A stretch of 64,000 bases of DNA from Lottiidibacillus patelloidae (GTDB lineage Bacteria > Bacillota > Bacilli > Bacillales > SA5d-4): NCBI RefSeq assembly GCF_002262935.1, contig NZ_NPIA01000007.1:105804-169803 (forward strand), written 5' to 3'. This document shows positions 47,189 to 56,386 of the stretch, one piece after another (the first letter of the stretch is position 1; each line of letters starts with the position of its first letter). The notes under the pieces are model-generated. The model worked only from the letters and a program-made list of their open reading frames with translations, ran no database searches and was not told the DNA's origin. The translations under genes were made by a program, and so were the position numbers.

Positions 47189-48859
47189 ATGAAAAAGATT
47201 TGGTGGAAAGAAGCAATCGGTTATCAAATATATCCACGCAGTTTTCAAGATTCAAATGGAGATGGAATCGGTGACCTAAAAGGAATTGTTCAACGTTTAG
47301 ATTATATTAAAGATTTAGGAATTGACGTCATATGGATATGCCCAATGTATAAATCACCAAATGACGATAACGGTTATGACATTTCCGACTATAAAGCAAT
47401 AATGGAAGACTTCGGTACGATGGAAGATTTCAATCTTCTTTTAGAAGAAGTACATAAACGTGGTATGAAATTAATTCTTGACCTCGTCTTAAACCACTCA
47501 AGTGATGAACACGAATGGTTTATCGAGTCTCGTTCTTCAAAAGAGAACCCGAAACGTGACTGGTATATTTGGAGAGACGGTAAAAACGGTCAGGAGCCGA
47601 ATAACTGGGAAAGTATTTTTGGTGGTTCTGCTTGGGAATATGATGAAAAAACAGATCAATATTATCTCCATGTTTTCTCAACGAAACAGCCAGATTTAAA
47701 CTGGGAAAATAAAGAGGTACGCGATGCACTTTATGATACGGTTAACTGGTGGTTAGATAAAGGAATTGACGGATTCCGAATCGATGCAATTAGTCACATT
47801 AAAAAGCGACCTGGTTTCCCAGAGATGCCAAATCCTGAAGGAAAAAAATATGTTTCTTCCTTCGATATGCATATGAACCAAGAGGGTATTCAACCTTTCT
47901 TACAAGAATTTAAAGACAAAACGTATGCGAACTATGATGTAATGACTGTCGGTGAAGCTAATGGAGTAAGTATCGAAGAAGCCGACCTTTGGGTGAGTGA
48001 AGAAAAAGGAAAAATGGATATGATTTTCCAATTTGAACACTTAGGATTATGGGATGCTGAAACTAACCCAGTATTAGATATTGTTGGTCTTAAGAAAGTT
48101 CTAACAAGATGGCAAAAAGGCTTAGAAAACCGCGGGTGGAATGCATTATTTATCGAAAACCATGATAAGCCACGTGTCGTGTCTACTTGGGGTAATGATG
48201 ATCAGTACTTGCGTGAAAGTGCTACATCAATGGCAGTTATGTATTTCTTAATGCAAGGAACTCCATTTATTTATCAAGGTCAAGAAATCGGAATGACAAA
48301 TGTGCAATTTGAATCGATTGAAGACTATGATGATGTTGCAGTGAAGAACCTTTATCGTATAAAGCGTGAAGAAGGCGTTTCACATGAGAAAATCATGGAA
48401 ATCATTTGGGCATCTTCTCGTGATAATAGTCGTACTCCGATGCAATGGTCTAGTCAAGAAAACGCTGGTTTCACAACTGGTAACCCGTGGATGAAAGTAA
48501 ATCCTAACTACAAAGAAATTAATGTTGAAGTACAAGAAAAACAAGACGATTCTATACTTTCTTTCTATAAAAAAATGATTTCACTTAAGAAAGAAAATGA
48601 CGTATTTACTTACGGAATATATGATTTAATCCTTGAAGACGATAAACAAATTTACGCTTATACTAGAACTTTGAATGCTGAAGATAAAGTAGTAGTAATT
48701 GCTAACCTTACAGATAAGGAAGCAAATTATAGCTTTAGTGAACTACAGTTATCATCTGAAAACCTATTATTAAATAACTATCATGTTTCTGAGCATGAAG
48801 CTATTACAGAAATTAACTTAATGCCTTATGAGGCACGAGTTTACCGAGTTACTAAATAA
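47189..48859 (+). CDS. GH13_31 alpha-glucosidase, alpha-1,4 type by signature
   Basis: A 556-residue cytoplasmic alpha-glucosidase. Regions are LDLVLNHSSDEH, GIDGFRIDAISH (nucleophile Asp), TVGEANGV (acid/base Glu) and FIENHDKPR. In this subfamily Ala after the nucleophile Asp (DAI) is associated with alpha-1,4 activity, whereas Val gives alpha-1,6 preference; this copy has Ala. It should release glucose from maltose and maltodextrins supplied by the upstream importer. It follows the neopullulanase gene with a GAGGTG site. Confidence 0.85.
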   Translation: MKKIWWKEAIGYQIYPRSFQDSNGDGIGDLKGIVQRLDYIKDLGIDVIWICPMYKSPNDDNGYDISDYKAIMEDFGTMEDFNLLLEEVHKRGMKLILDLVLNHSSDEHEWFIESRSSKENPKRDWYIWRDGKNGQEPNNWESIFGGSAWEYDEKTDQYYLHVFSTKQPDLNWENKEVRDALYDTVNWWLDKGIDGFRIDAISHIKKRPGFPEMPNPEGKKYVSSFDMHMNQEGIQPFLQEFKDKTYANYDVMTVGEANGVSIEEADLWVSEEKGKMDMIFQFEHLGLWDAETNPVLDIVGLKKVLTRWQKGLENRGWNALFIENHDKPRVVSTWGNDDQYLRESATSMAVMYFLMQGTPFIYQGQEIGMTNVQFESIEDYDDVAVKNLYRIKREEGVSHEKIMEIIWASSRDNSRTPMQWSSQENAGFTTGNPWMKVNPNYKEINVEVQEKQDDSILSFYKKMISLKKENDVFTYGIYDLILEDDKQIYAYTRTLNAEDKVVVIANLTDKEANYSFSELQLSSENLLLNNYHVSEHEAITEINLMPYEARVYRVTK

Positions 48860-48870
48860 CTTAAGACATT

Positions 48871-48903
48871 TAGCACAGCAATTTTTTATTGCTGTGCTAT
48901 TTT
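48871..48903 (+). terminator. Intrinsic terminator of the neopullulanase-glucosidase operon
   Basis: The stem TAGCACAGCAAT / ATTGCTGTGCTA is followed by TTTT. Confidence 0.85.
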
Positions 48904-48919
48904 AATACCTTTACTTCTT

Positions 48920-48954
48920 AAAAAAACTAACAGCAAAATACTTCTGCAGTTAGC
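48920..48954 (-). terminator. Intrinsic terminator of the 111-residue gene
   Basis: The imperfect stem GCTAACTGC / GCTGTTAG with a TTTTTTT run on the minus strand. Confidence 0.6.
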
Positions 48955-48977
48955 TTTCCCTACAAATTCAATGAAAA

Positions 48978-49313
48978 TTACTTTTCTAAATGTCTTTCGT
49001 ATAAGAACCAAGAGATTAACCTAAACCCAATCGTATATACCCCCATAATTGCAGCGGTAATTTTTAAAATAATATCGCTCATGAACAAAATAATAAATAA
49101 TGATGTAAAAAAGACTAAAACAGATACTAGATTTGCCATTTTTCCATTTATAGGTTGATTACTTAAAAAAGGTGTTTTAAATCCTTTTAAAGCTTTAGCA
49201 TAGCAATGCTCATGATAAGGTAATACATAATATAAAAAAGACGCTACTACTAAATCTTCTCTAATTTTAATTAGACCGACGCACTGTTCACAGTAAATTT
49301 CTCGCTTTTTCAT
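48978..49313 (-). CDS. Small membrane protein with N-terminal Cys pair, unknown
   Basis: A 111-residue protein with two membrane helices in the C-terminal half (about 60-80 and 82-103). The N-terminal soluble part has CEQC at about residues 8-11 and a later HEHC, which could bind a metal. I do not recognise the family. The upstream bases AAGGAGC form the ribosome site. Confidence 0.55.
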   Translation of the reverse strand: MKKREIYCEQCVGLIKIREDLVVASFLYYVLPYHEHCYAKALKGFKTPFLSNQPINGKMANLVSVLVFFTSLFIILFMSDIILKITAAIMGVYTIGFRLISWFLYERHLEK

Positions 49314-49401
49314 GAATGATATTAGCTCCTTATGACTTATTTCAATTAAATGACTTTATAAACTTTTCAACATTACCTTAGAAATTCCTCTATAAAAACA
49401 T

Positions 49402-49435
49402 AAAAAAGATGTAAGGCCCTTTGGCTTTACATCTT
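49402..49435 (-). terminator. Intrinsic terminator of the second alpha-glucan operon
   Basis: The stem AAGATGTAAAGCC / GGCCTTACATCTT with a TTTTT tail on the minus strand. Confidence 0.85.
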
Positions 49436-49446
49436 ATAAATAGACA

Positions 49447-51087
49447 TTAATTATGTTTTATTTCGTATATTCTTGCTTCATGTGGCTTTAATGTAAATGA
49501 ATTAGCAATGTTATTTTCTACATCTGGATAATTAGCAATTATCAATCGTTTGTCATTGTTCGCAAATTTATCCGGCACCGTGCAGACATTTTCTATATTA
49601 GAATGATTTAAAATTACTAACCACGTGACATTATTTAAGCTACGTGTATAAACGTATAACGATTCATCATTCCCTGATAAATCTTCAAATGTCCCATATA
49701 CCATGACTTCATGCTCTTTTCTTAATCCAATTAGCTTTTTGTAATAGTAATAAACAGAGTCAGGATCCTCTAGTGCTTGCTCCACATTAATCGATTTATA
49801 ATTTGGATTAATTTTAATCCACGGCTCTCCTGTTGTAAAACCAGCATTCTCTTTTGCATTCCACTGCACAGGTGTTCTTGAATTATCTCGACTTAGGGCA
49901 AGCAAGCTTTCGAAAACCTCTTGTGGGTCTCTACCTTTACTAATTTCTTCGTGATATTTATTTTTCATCGCAATGTCATTGTAATCATCAATCGAGTCAA
50001 AACGGACTCCTGTCATGCCTATCTCTTCACCTTGAAAAACATATGGAGTACCTGGTAGCGTATGAATCATAGTTGCCAGTAATTTTGCAGACTGCACTCG
50101 ATATTCTCCATCGTTACCATACCTAGTAACTTGGCGAGTATGGTCATGATTATTCAAAAATTGTGAGTTCCATCCTTTAGGAAATAACCCTTCATACCAT
50201 CTTGTTTGGATTTCCTTAAATTTTAGCATGTCCCAAGTCGGCATATCGTCTGCTACTTCAAAATGGAAAAGCGTATGCAATTCATTTCGATTTTCGCCAA
50301 CATATTTTAATCCGTCTTCAGGGGTTACGAATGGAATCTCACCAACGGTCATTACATCGTAATGTCTTAATACCTGTTCGTTCATTTCCTTTAAGTAAGT
50401 ATGGATACCTGGATTATTGCCTAAATAATTAATATTTTCAGGAGTATCGACATTAGGGAACCCTGGAATTTTAGCAAGGAGATTGATAACATCCATGCGG
50501 AAACCATCTATACCTTTGTCTAACCAAAAACGCATCATATCATAGATTGCTTCTCTCACTTCTTCATTTTCCCAATTCAAATCAGGTTGTTCAATCGCAA
50601 AGGAATGGAAGTAATACTGCTCTGTTTTCTCATCAAACTCCCATGTCGATGGCGTGAAATAAGAACGCCAGTTACTCGGTTCTTTTCCTTCAACAGGATC
50701 CTTCCATATATACCAATCTCTCTTTGGGTTATCTTTTGAAGAACGTGATTCAAGAAACCACGGGTGTTGATTTGACGTATGGTTAACTACCAAATCCATT
50801 ATTAATTTCATGCCTCGTTTATGAACTTCCTTTAATAATGTCTCCCAAGTTCCCACATTACCAGCTTTCCTCATAATCTTTTGGTAATCTGAGATATCGT
50901 ATCCATTATCTTTATCAGGAGACTCGTAACAAGGGTTTAACCAGATTACATCGATCCCTAAGTCTTTAATATAATCTAACTTCTCAATAACACCTTGCAA
51001 ATCTCCATAACCATCGCCATCTGTATCATAAAAGCTTCGCCAATATACTTGATAAACGACAGCTTCTTTCCACCAAATTTTTTTCAT
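49447..51087 (-). CDS. GH13_31 oligo-1,6-glucosidase-type enzyme
   Basis: A 546-residue paralogue of the 47189-48859 glucosidase; both open MKKIWWKEA. Regions are MDLVVNHTSNQH, GIDGFRMDVINL (nucleophile Asp), TVGEIPFV (acid/base Glu) and FLNNHDHTR. Val follows the nucleophile Asp (DVI), a signature associated with oligo-1,6-glucosidase activity. It should hydrolyse isomalto-oligosaccharides imported by the co-located transporter. It is the last gene of that operon, 34 bases after a permease gene. Confidence 0.85.
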   Translation of the reverse strand: MKKIWWKEAVVYQVYWRSFYDTDGDGYGDLQGVIEKLDYIKDLGIDVIWLNPCYESPDKDNGYDISDYQKIMRKAGNVGTWETLLKEVHKRGMKLIMDLVVNHTSNQHPWFLESRSSKDNPKRDWYIWKDPVEGKEPSNWRSYFTPSTWEFDEKTEQYYFHSFAIEQPDLNWENEEVREAIYDMMRFWLDKGIDGFRMDVINLLAKIPGFPNVDTPENINYLGNNPGIHTYLKEMNEQVLRHYDVMTVGEIPFVTPEDGLKYVGENRNELHTLFHFEVADDMPTWDMLKFKEIQTRWYEGLFPKGWNSQFLNNHDHTRQVTRYGNDGEYRVQSAKLLATMIHTLPGTPYVFQGEEIGMTGVRFDSIDDYNDIAMKNKYHEEISKGRDPQEVFESLLALSRDNSRTPVQWNAKENAGFTTGEPWIKINPNYKSINVEQALEDPDSVYYYYKKLIGLRKEHEVMVYGTFEDLSGNDESLYVYTRSLNNVTWLVILNHSNIENVCTVPDKFANNDKRLIIANYPDVENNIANSFTLKPHEARIYEIKHN

Positions 51088-51121
51088 TGTTGTTCCTCCA
51101 ATTGCACTTTGAGATGAATTG

Positions 51122-51955
51122 CTATTCCTTCACTCCACCTGAAGTTAAGCCTGACACAATTTGTTTTTGGAAAAATAAAACGATAATAAGTGTTGGAATC
51201 GTCACTATTGCAGTTGCCGCTGCAACTTCTCCCCATAAAATTTCAAATTGAGTTCTTAAAAATGAAATTGCTACAGGCACTGTATGGTATTCTGGACTGG
51301 AATTTAACGTAATCGTTAATAAAAATTCATTCCAAACTCCAATAAAAACGATGATTGCTGTTGTAAAAACACCTGGCGCAGCTAATGGAAAAACAATTTT
51401 CACAAGTGTTTGAAGTGGTGTAGCTCCATCAATTTTCGCCGATTCCTCAAGAGCTAAAGGAATATGATTAAAATGTGTAACGAGAATCCAAACAGCAATC
51501 GGTAACGTAATTGTTGAATAAGGAAGTACGATAGCATAACTGTTTAGTAACTCTAAATCTAAAAATAAATTGTAAATAGGTCCTGTTACGATCATTTGCG
51601 GAAACATAGATACCGCTAAAATTAGACCTAATAAAATGTTTTTCCATCTAAAATGGAAACGTGAAATTGCATAAGCGGTAAAGGTTGCCACTATAATGAC
51701 ATAAACAGTAGTTACTATAGAAACGATAAAGCTATTAATAATCGCTCCAAATATACCTTTCTCAAATAAAACTGTTATATAGTTTTTTAACGTTGGATCT
51801 TGGGGAATGACATTAAAAGCCCCTGCACCAAAGATCTCCCCTGACGTTTTAAATGACGTAATAAAGATCCAGAAAAATGGAAACATCATAATAAATAAGT
51901 ACAATACTACTACTGAGATAAATGTAATAAGTAGTTTTCTTTTTGCATTTTCCAT
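51122..51955 (-). CDS. Sugar ABC transporter permease, MalG-type
   Basis: A 277-residue permease with six predicted helices. The EAA loop reads LEESAKIDGATPLQTLVKI (about 190-208). It pairs with the permease at 51971. The C-terminus QKQIVSGLTSGGVKE is typical of the family. Confidence 0.86.
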   Translation of the reverse strand: MENAKRKLLITFISVVVLYLFIMMFPFFWIFITSFKTSGEIFGAGAFNVIPQDPTLKNYITVLFEKGIFGAIINSFIVSIVTTVYVIIVATFTAYAISRFHFRWKNILLGLILAVSMFPQMIVTGPIYNLFLDLELLNSYAIVLPYSTITLPIAVWILVTHFNHIPLALEESAKIDGATPLQTLVKIVFPLAAPGVFTTAIIVFIGVWNEFLLTITLNSSPEYHTVPVAISFLRTQFEILWGEVAAATAIVTIPTLIIVLFFQKQIVSGLTSGGVKE

Positions 51956-51970
51956 ACTAACTCCTCCTCT

Positions 51971-53185
51971 CTATTTCTTTTCCATTAAGTCTGCACCCAG
52001 TACTCTCACAAAGAGAATTGCGATTAGTGCAACACAGACAAACATGAGCATGACAATAACTGACCCATAGCCAAAATTCGTTTGCCCAAACATGACTTTA
52101 TAAGCATAGATAGATAACGTTTCAGTAGATCCTCCAGGACCTCCTCCAGTTAAAACGAAAATTAAGTCAAATACTCGGAATGCATCTAGCGTTCTAAATA
52201 ATAATGCAACTAAAATAGCTGGTTTTAATAAAGGCAACGTTACATTAAAGAAGGTTTGTATTTTACTTGCCCCATCAATTGCAGCTGCTTCATATGATGA
52301 TTTAGGAATATTTTGTAGACCTGCTAATAGAAGCAAAGCCATATAAGGAGTAGTTTTCCAAACATCAGCTAATATGGTAGAAAACATTGCTCCGCCACTT
52401 GTTAATAATAAATCTCTAGAATCTTCAATTAAGCCAATATTTTCGAAAAAGTTCGCTACAACACCACTTGTTCCATCATATAAATAACCCCACATTAATG
52501 CTGCAACTGCAGTAGGTATTGCCCAAGGAATTAATGATGTAGTACGAATTAAACCTTGTCCAAAGATAGCCTTGTTTAAAATTAATGCTAGTCCTAGACC
52601 TAAAGCTAGCTCTAGTGCTACTGAGACCGCTGTGAACAATGTTGTGTTCCATAAAGCGATACCAATACGGCCATCTGTAAAGGCCTTCATATATCCTTTT
52701 AAGCCAATAAAGTTTGACGGTATTATACTATTTTGAAAATCTTCTACCAGTGCTGGTAAATTTTCTTCATTTGTAAGTTCGTATTTTGATATTAACTTTT
52801 GAACTAATATCGACGTTTCTTCATGAAGTTTTACGATATCTACCCTTTCATCATCACTAATTTTTATGACACCTTTTTTTTCTCCATAAGTATCACTAAA
52901 TGTATCAAGTGTATGTAGTGTGTCCTTGATATCGGTTTTATCGTCTTCATCTGAAACATTATCTAAATCCTCTTCTAAAAATAAAGATACATATAGTAGT
53001 GTCTCGTTAAAAAGTTCCGTATTGAATCGTTCGCTTAAATATAAACCTGCCTTTTGTTGATCATTAAGTCGATAATCAAAAAACGTATATGATAATGATT
53101 GAATGACTGGTCCGAGAGAGAATACCCCTAACAAAATAAGCGTTGGAATTATAAAAAGGTATTCTTTAATGCCCATCTTCTTCAT
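51971..53185 (-). CDS. Sugar ABC transporter permease, MalF-type with inserted extracytoplasmic domain
   Basis: A 404-residue permease, about 110 residues longer than usual. After the first membrane helix (about 10-32) comes a hydrophilic, mostly helical insert (about 45-165, acidic, for example EEDLDNVSDEDDKTD), then the normal five helices. The EAA loop reads YEAAAIDGASKIQTFFNV. The insert would lie outside the membrane, perhaps contacting the binding protein. It is partnered with the MalG-type gene (15-base gap). Confidence 0.84.
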   Translation of the reverse strand: MKKMGIKEYLFIIPTLILLGVFSLGPVIQSLSYTFFDYRLNDQQKAGLYLSERFNTELFNETLLYVSLFLEEDLDNVSDEDDKTDIKDTLHTLDTFSDTYGEKKGVIKISDDERVDIVKLHEETSILVQKLISKYELTNEENLPALVEDFQNSIIPSNFIGLKGYMKAFTDGRIGIALWNTTLFTAVSVALELALGLGLALILNKAIFGQGLIRTTSLIPWAIPTAVAALMWGYLYDGTSGVVANFFENIGLIEDSRDLLLTSGGAMFSTILADVWKTTPYMALLLLAGLQNIPKSSYEAAAIDGASKIQTFFNVTLPLLKPAILVALLFRTLDAFRVFDLIFVLTGGGPGGSTETLSIYAYKVMFGQTNFGYGSVIVMLMFVCVALIAILFVRVLGADLMEKK

Positions 53186-53220
53186 GATTAACCCTCCTAT
53201 AATGTTGCCCTAACAAAAAG

Positions 53221-53253
53221 AAAAAGGCTCTAATGAAAGCATTAGAGCCTTTT
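53221..53253 (-). terminator. Terminator-like hairpin between binding protein and permease genes
   Basis: A perfect 13-bp stem (AAGGCTCTAATG / CATTAGAGCCTT extended by AA/TT) is followed on the minus strand by a T-rich run (TTTTTCTTTTT). It lies inside the operon, so it should attenuate permease and glucosidase transcription relative to the binding protein. Confidence 0.75.
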
Positions 53254-53288
53254 CATTACATTTAATATTTTACCTAGCTAACAAAATT

Positions 53289-54515
53289 TTACTCTTCATT
53301 TACAGCTTTATTTATTGCATTTGCTGCCTCTTCTAATCCTTGACCAGAGCTTAAATATTTATGTGCTGAGATTTGGATTGTATCAGATACTTTTGAGTAT
53401 TCTGGTGATACTGGTCGAGCAATTGTGGATTTTAACGCATTTTGAAAACCTTCGAATGTAAGCATTTCATTTTTTGCTTGAACATCTTCATCTGTTAACA
53501 ATGTATTAAATCCAGGTAAGTATCCGCCTTCCGTAGACATAATCTTTTGTCCTTCTTCACTAGCTGCGAATTTAATAAACTCCCAAGCACCATCTATATT
53601 TTCTGAATGTTTGTTAAGTCCAAGTAACCAACCACCTACAGAGCCGCCATTTGGTAGAGGAGCAACACCTACATTGTCTACTGATACTGTAACCCCTTCA
53701 TCTTGTCCTTTAATACGTCCATACATATATGGCCAGTTTCTTGCAAACACTGCTTTCCCTTGTTCAAATGTTGTATGTGTTTCACCTTCAGTAAAGTTCA
53801 ATATATCCTTCGGCGAGAAAGGAGCAGTAGTAAACTTATACATTGTTTCTAAACCACTTTCAATATTTTCATAAGAACTTGTATACTCTGTTACATTAAC
53901 TGTTAATCCTTCATATTGTTTTGATTGGTATACAAAGCCATAGTCTGTGTTCCCTTCGCCAGTATACTTTTCCGCCATATTATAAAGTTCATCATACGTG
54001 TAATCACCAGATACTAATGTTGCAGCATCACTTTCACTGACTATATCAGATCTAAAATATAGTAATCCTAAGTCAGGGAAGAAAGGTAGGGTAAACTGCT
54101 TACCTTTATAATTTCCTGATGCCATAGAACCTGCATTATAATTTTCTTTATTTAAATCATCTTTTTTCATTCTTACATCAAGTGGCTCTAAGTAACCAGC
54201 ACCAGCAAATTCGCCAGCCCATACAACATCTAAAGATAAAACGTCGTATTCAGAAGAACCGCTCGATAAAGAATTTAATAACTGATCATGCATTTGTGCA
54301 GAGTCATTTGTCATTTGCACCCATTCAACTTTGTACTCATCTTGACTTTTATTAAAAGCGTCAATTAGATTATTTGTTGCTGGTGTATTGTCATTTTGTG
54401 CTGCGAATTTTATAATTGTTTTTGCTTCATTTGTACCTTCTTCATCACCTGTGCCACATCCGAAAAGTGCTAAAGTTAATGAAAGAGCTAGCATAAGCAT
54501 ATATAATTTTTTCAT
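53289..54515 (-). CDS. Sugar-binding lipoprotein of the second importer
   Basis: A 408-residue family-1 extracellular solute-binding protein with a lipoprotein signal (lipobox LFGC, then GTGDEEG). Family signatures are DVLSLDVVWAGEFAGAGYL and GKAVFARNWPYMYG. The ligand is an oligosaccharide, probably an isomalto-oligosaccharide given the alpha-1,6-type glucosidase in the same operon, or trehalose/maltose. It is the first gene of the operon and divergent from the AraC regulator. Confidence 0.86.
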   Translation of the reverse strand: MKKLYMLMLALSLTLALFGCGTGDEEGTNEAKTIIKFAAQNDNTPATNNLIDAFNKSQDEYKVEWVQMTNDSAQMHDQLLNSLSSGSSEYDVLSLDVVWAGEFAGAGYLEPLDVRMKKDDLNKENYNAGSMASGNYKGKQFTLPFFPDLGLLYFRSDIVSESDAATLVSGDYTYDELYNMAEKYTGEGNTDYGFVYQSKQYEGLTVNVTEYTSSYENIESGLETMYKFTTAPFSPKDILNFTEGETHTTFEQGKAVFARNWPYMYGRIKGQDEGVTVSVDNVGVAPLPNGGSVGGWLLGLNKHSENIDGAWEFIKFAASEEGQKIMSTEGGYLPGFNTLLTDEDVQAKNEMLTFEGFQNALKSTIARPVSPEYSKVSDTIQISAHKYLSSGQGLEEAANAINKAVNEE

Positions 54516-54621
54516 ATTTAATTTCCTCCCTTTAATAATTGAAGTTTATATTGGAATAGCTTATCCTTATATTAAATATTTAATATTTTTAATAAATTTT
54601 TAAGGTAAGGTTGAGAATATT

Positions 54622-55365
54622 ATGTTATTGAATAAAACAGAAATAGAAAAAAAGTTTTTTGAGGCAAAAATTAATAATAAAAAAAATCTATTTATTCATC
54701 CCCCTTTTGATTTAGAGCAGCATTTAATTAGTTGGGTTACGAAAGGTCATTATGAAGAGGCAAAGTATTATTTGGATGAAATTAATAGCTTAGAGAGAGC
54801 AAAACTAGCTAAGGATTCTGTTCGATCCTTAAAGAATTCATTAATATGTTCCTGCACAATTTTTACCAGATCTATTATTAGAGGTGGCGTTGACCCTGAA
54901 ACTGCTTTTGATCTAAGTGATGTGTTTATTCAACAAATTGAGAAGACCAACACAATTGAATCACTTAGTAAGTTAGAGTACGATATGCTTTTAGAGTTCA
55001 TAAAAAAAGTGAAAAGTAATAGCAATCGAACATATCAACTTGTAGTTAACAAGGCTATTAATTATATTAATGATCAAATTATGCAGCCTTTATCACTAGA
55101 GATTATTTCAAAAAATGTTAAAGTTCATCCAAATTATTTATCAAAACTTTTCAAAGATGAAATTGGAATGACAATTACTGAATTCATTAATCGAAAAAGA
55201 ATTGAAGAGTCAAAATACTTCTTACTTCACAGTGAACTTGCGATATCAGAAATTGCCCATTTATTTACATATTGCAACCAAAGTTATTATTCTTCACTTT
55301 TCAAGAAATATACTAGTATTTCACCTAAGCAATTTATGAAATTACAACATAAAAAAACAGATTGA
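54622..55365 (+). CDS. AraC-family transcriptional regulator
   Basis: A 247-residue protein. The C-terminal 100 residues hold two helix-turn-helix motifs, with ISKNVKVHPNYLSKLFKDEIG and the signature IAHLFTYCNQSYYSSLFKKYTSISPKQF. The N-terminal domain (about 1-135) is helical rather than a cupin, so the inducer site is unlike that of classic AraC. It is divergent from the second importer operon and probably activates it. Confidence 0.85.
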   Translation: MLLNKTEIEKKFFEAKINNKKNLFIHPPFDLEQHLISWVTKGHYEEAKYYLDEINSLERAKLAKDSVRSLKNSLICSCTIFTRSIIRGGVDPETAFDLSDVFIQQIEKTNTIESLSKLEYDMLLEFIKKVKSNSNRTYQLVVNKAINYINDQIMQPLSLEIISKNVKVHPNYLSKLFKDEIGMTITEFINRKRIEESKYFLLHSELAISEIAHLFTYCNQSYYSSLFKKYTSISPKQFMKLQHKKTD

Positions 55366-55384
55366 TACCTAGTATCAATCTGTT
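55356..55384. terminator. Bidirectional terminator
   Basis: The perfect stem AACAGATTGATAC / GTATCAATCTGTT with A and T runs lies between the convergent AraC and glucokinase genes. Confidence 0.88.
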
Positions 55385-55394
55385 TTTTATAAGT

Positions 55395-56357
55395 TTATTT
55401 ATTATTAACTACAAGCCACGCTGCACCGATAACACCTGCGTCATTACCTAATTTAGCTGGAACTATATCAATATTTCCAGTTAAGTGTGGTAAAGCAAAC
55501 TTTTTATAATATTCTCGTATTGGCTCAAATAAGATGCTTCCTGCATGAGAAAGTCCACCACCAACAACAATTTTACTTGGGTTAAGTGCAACTGCGTAAT
55601 TTCCTAATGCTAGGCCTAAATAAAACGATGCTTTGTTAATCATTTTTATTGCTAGCTCGTCTCCTTCATAAGCAGCTTCAGCAATATACTTTGCTGTTAG
55701 CCTGCCACGCGAAGCTAGGATATGTGCTAACGATGAAGGGTGCCCCTCATTAATTGCCTCCGTTACTAAACGGATTAAACCAGTCGCTGAGGAGACTGTT
55801 TCTAAACAGCCAGTTTTCCCGCAATTACAAGGACTTCCACCTTCAGCAATTACAGTCGTATGACCGAATTCCCCTGAAGTGTCATGAGCTCCATGATATA
55901 TTTGTCCATTTATGATCACACCTGAGCCAACACCAGTTCCAAGAGTGATACAAAGTAGATCAGTACTACCTTCCCCTGCACCACGCCACATTTCTCCAAG
56001 CGCAGCAACGTTGGCATCATTGTCAATAAAAACAGGTAACTTTGTTATATTTTCTAATTGCTCTTTTAAAGGGATGTTTTTCCACTGTAAATTAACGGCT
56101 TCTTTTACAAATCCCTTTTTAATATCTAAAAACGCTGGAGCACCAATCCCCATACCTATTAGATTAAAGCGTTCAATCTTTAAGTTCTTGCAACAAAAAT
56201 CAATCATATTATTGATTTGATGAAATATACCCGTTGCTCCAGCTTCAATTTTCGTTGGTTCACTTGTTTGGAATTTTATTTCACCTTGACCATTTACAAT
56301 AGCCATTTTAATAGACGTACCACCTAAGTCTACACCGATGATATATTGATTACTCAT
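55395..56357 (-). CDS. glcK: ROK-family glucokinase
   Basis: A 320-residue cytoplasmic kinase that phosphorylates glucose. The ATP motif DLGGTSIK is at residues 10-17, the sugar-binding GEFGHTTV at about 160-167 and the ROK zinc motif CNCGKTGCLE at about 174-183. The length matches Bacillus GlcK. It is the natural sink for glucose released by the neighbouring glucosidases. It lies 29 bases downstream of msmX and is probably cotranscribed. Confidence 0.88.
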   Translation of the reverse strand: MSNQYIIGVDLGGTSIKMAIVNGQGEIKFQTSEPTKIEAGATGIFHQINNMIDFCCKNLKIERFNLIGMGIGAPAFLDIKKGFVKEAVNLQWKNIPLKEQLENITKLPVFIDNDANVAALGEMWRGAGEGSTDLLCITLGTGVGSGVIINGQIYHGAHDTSGEFGHTTVIAEGGSPCNCGKTGCLETVSSATGLIRLVTEAINEGHPSSLAHILASRGRLTAKYIAEAAYEGDELAIKMINKASFYLGLALGNYAVALNPSKIVVGGGLSHAGSILFEPIREYYKKFALPHLTGNIDIVPAKLGNDAGVIGAAWLVVNNK

Positions 56358-56386
56358 AGAAAGACGTCAGTCCCTTTTAATTTACT

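Noticed and set aside
51122..54515. Second importer as a dedicated trehalose or maltose system
   Set aside because: Possible, but the DVI signature in the co-located glucosidase points to alpha-1,6 substrates and no trehalose-specific enzyme is present.
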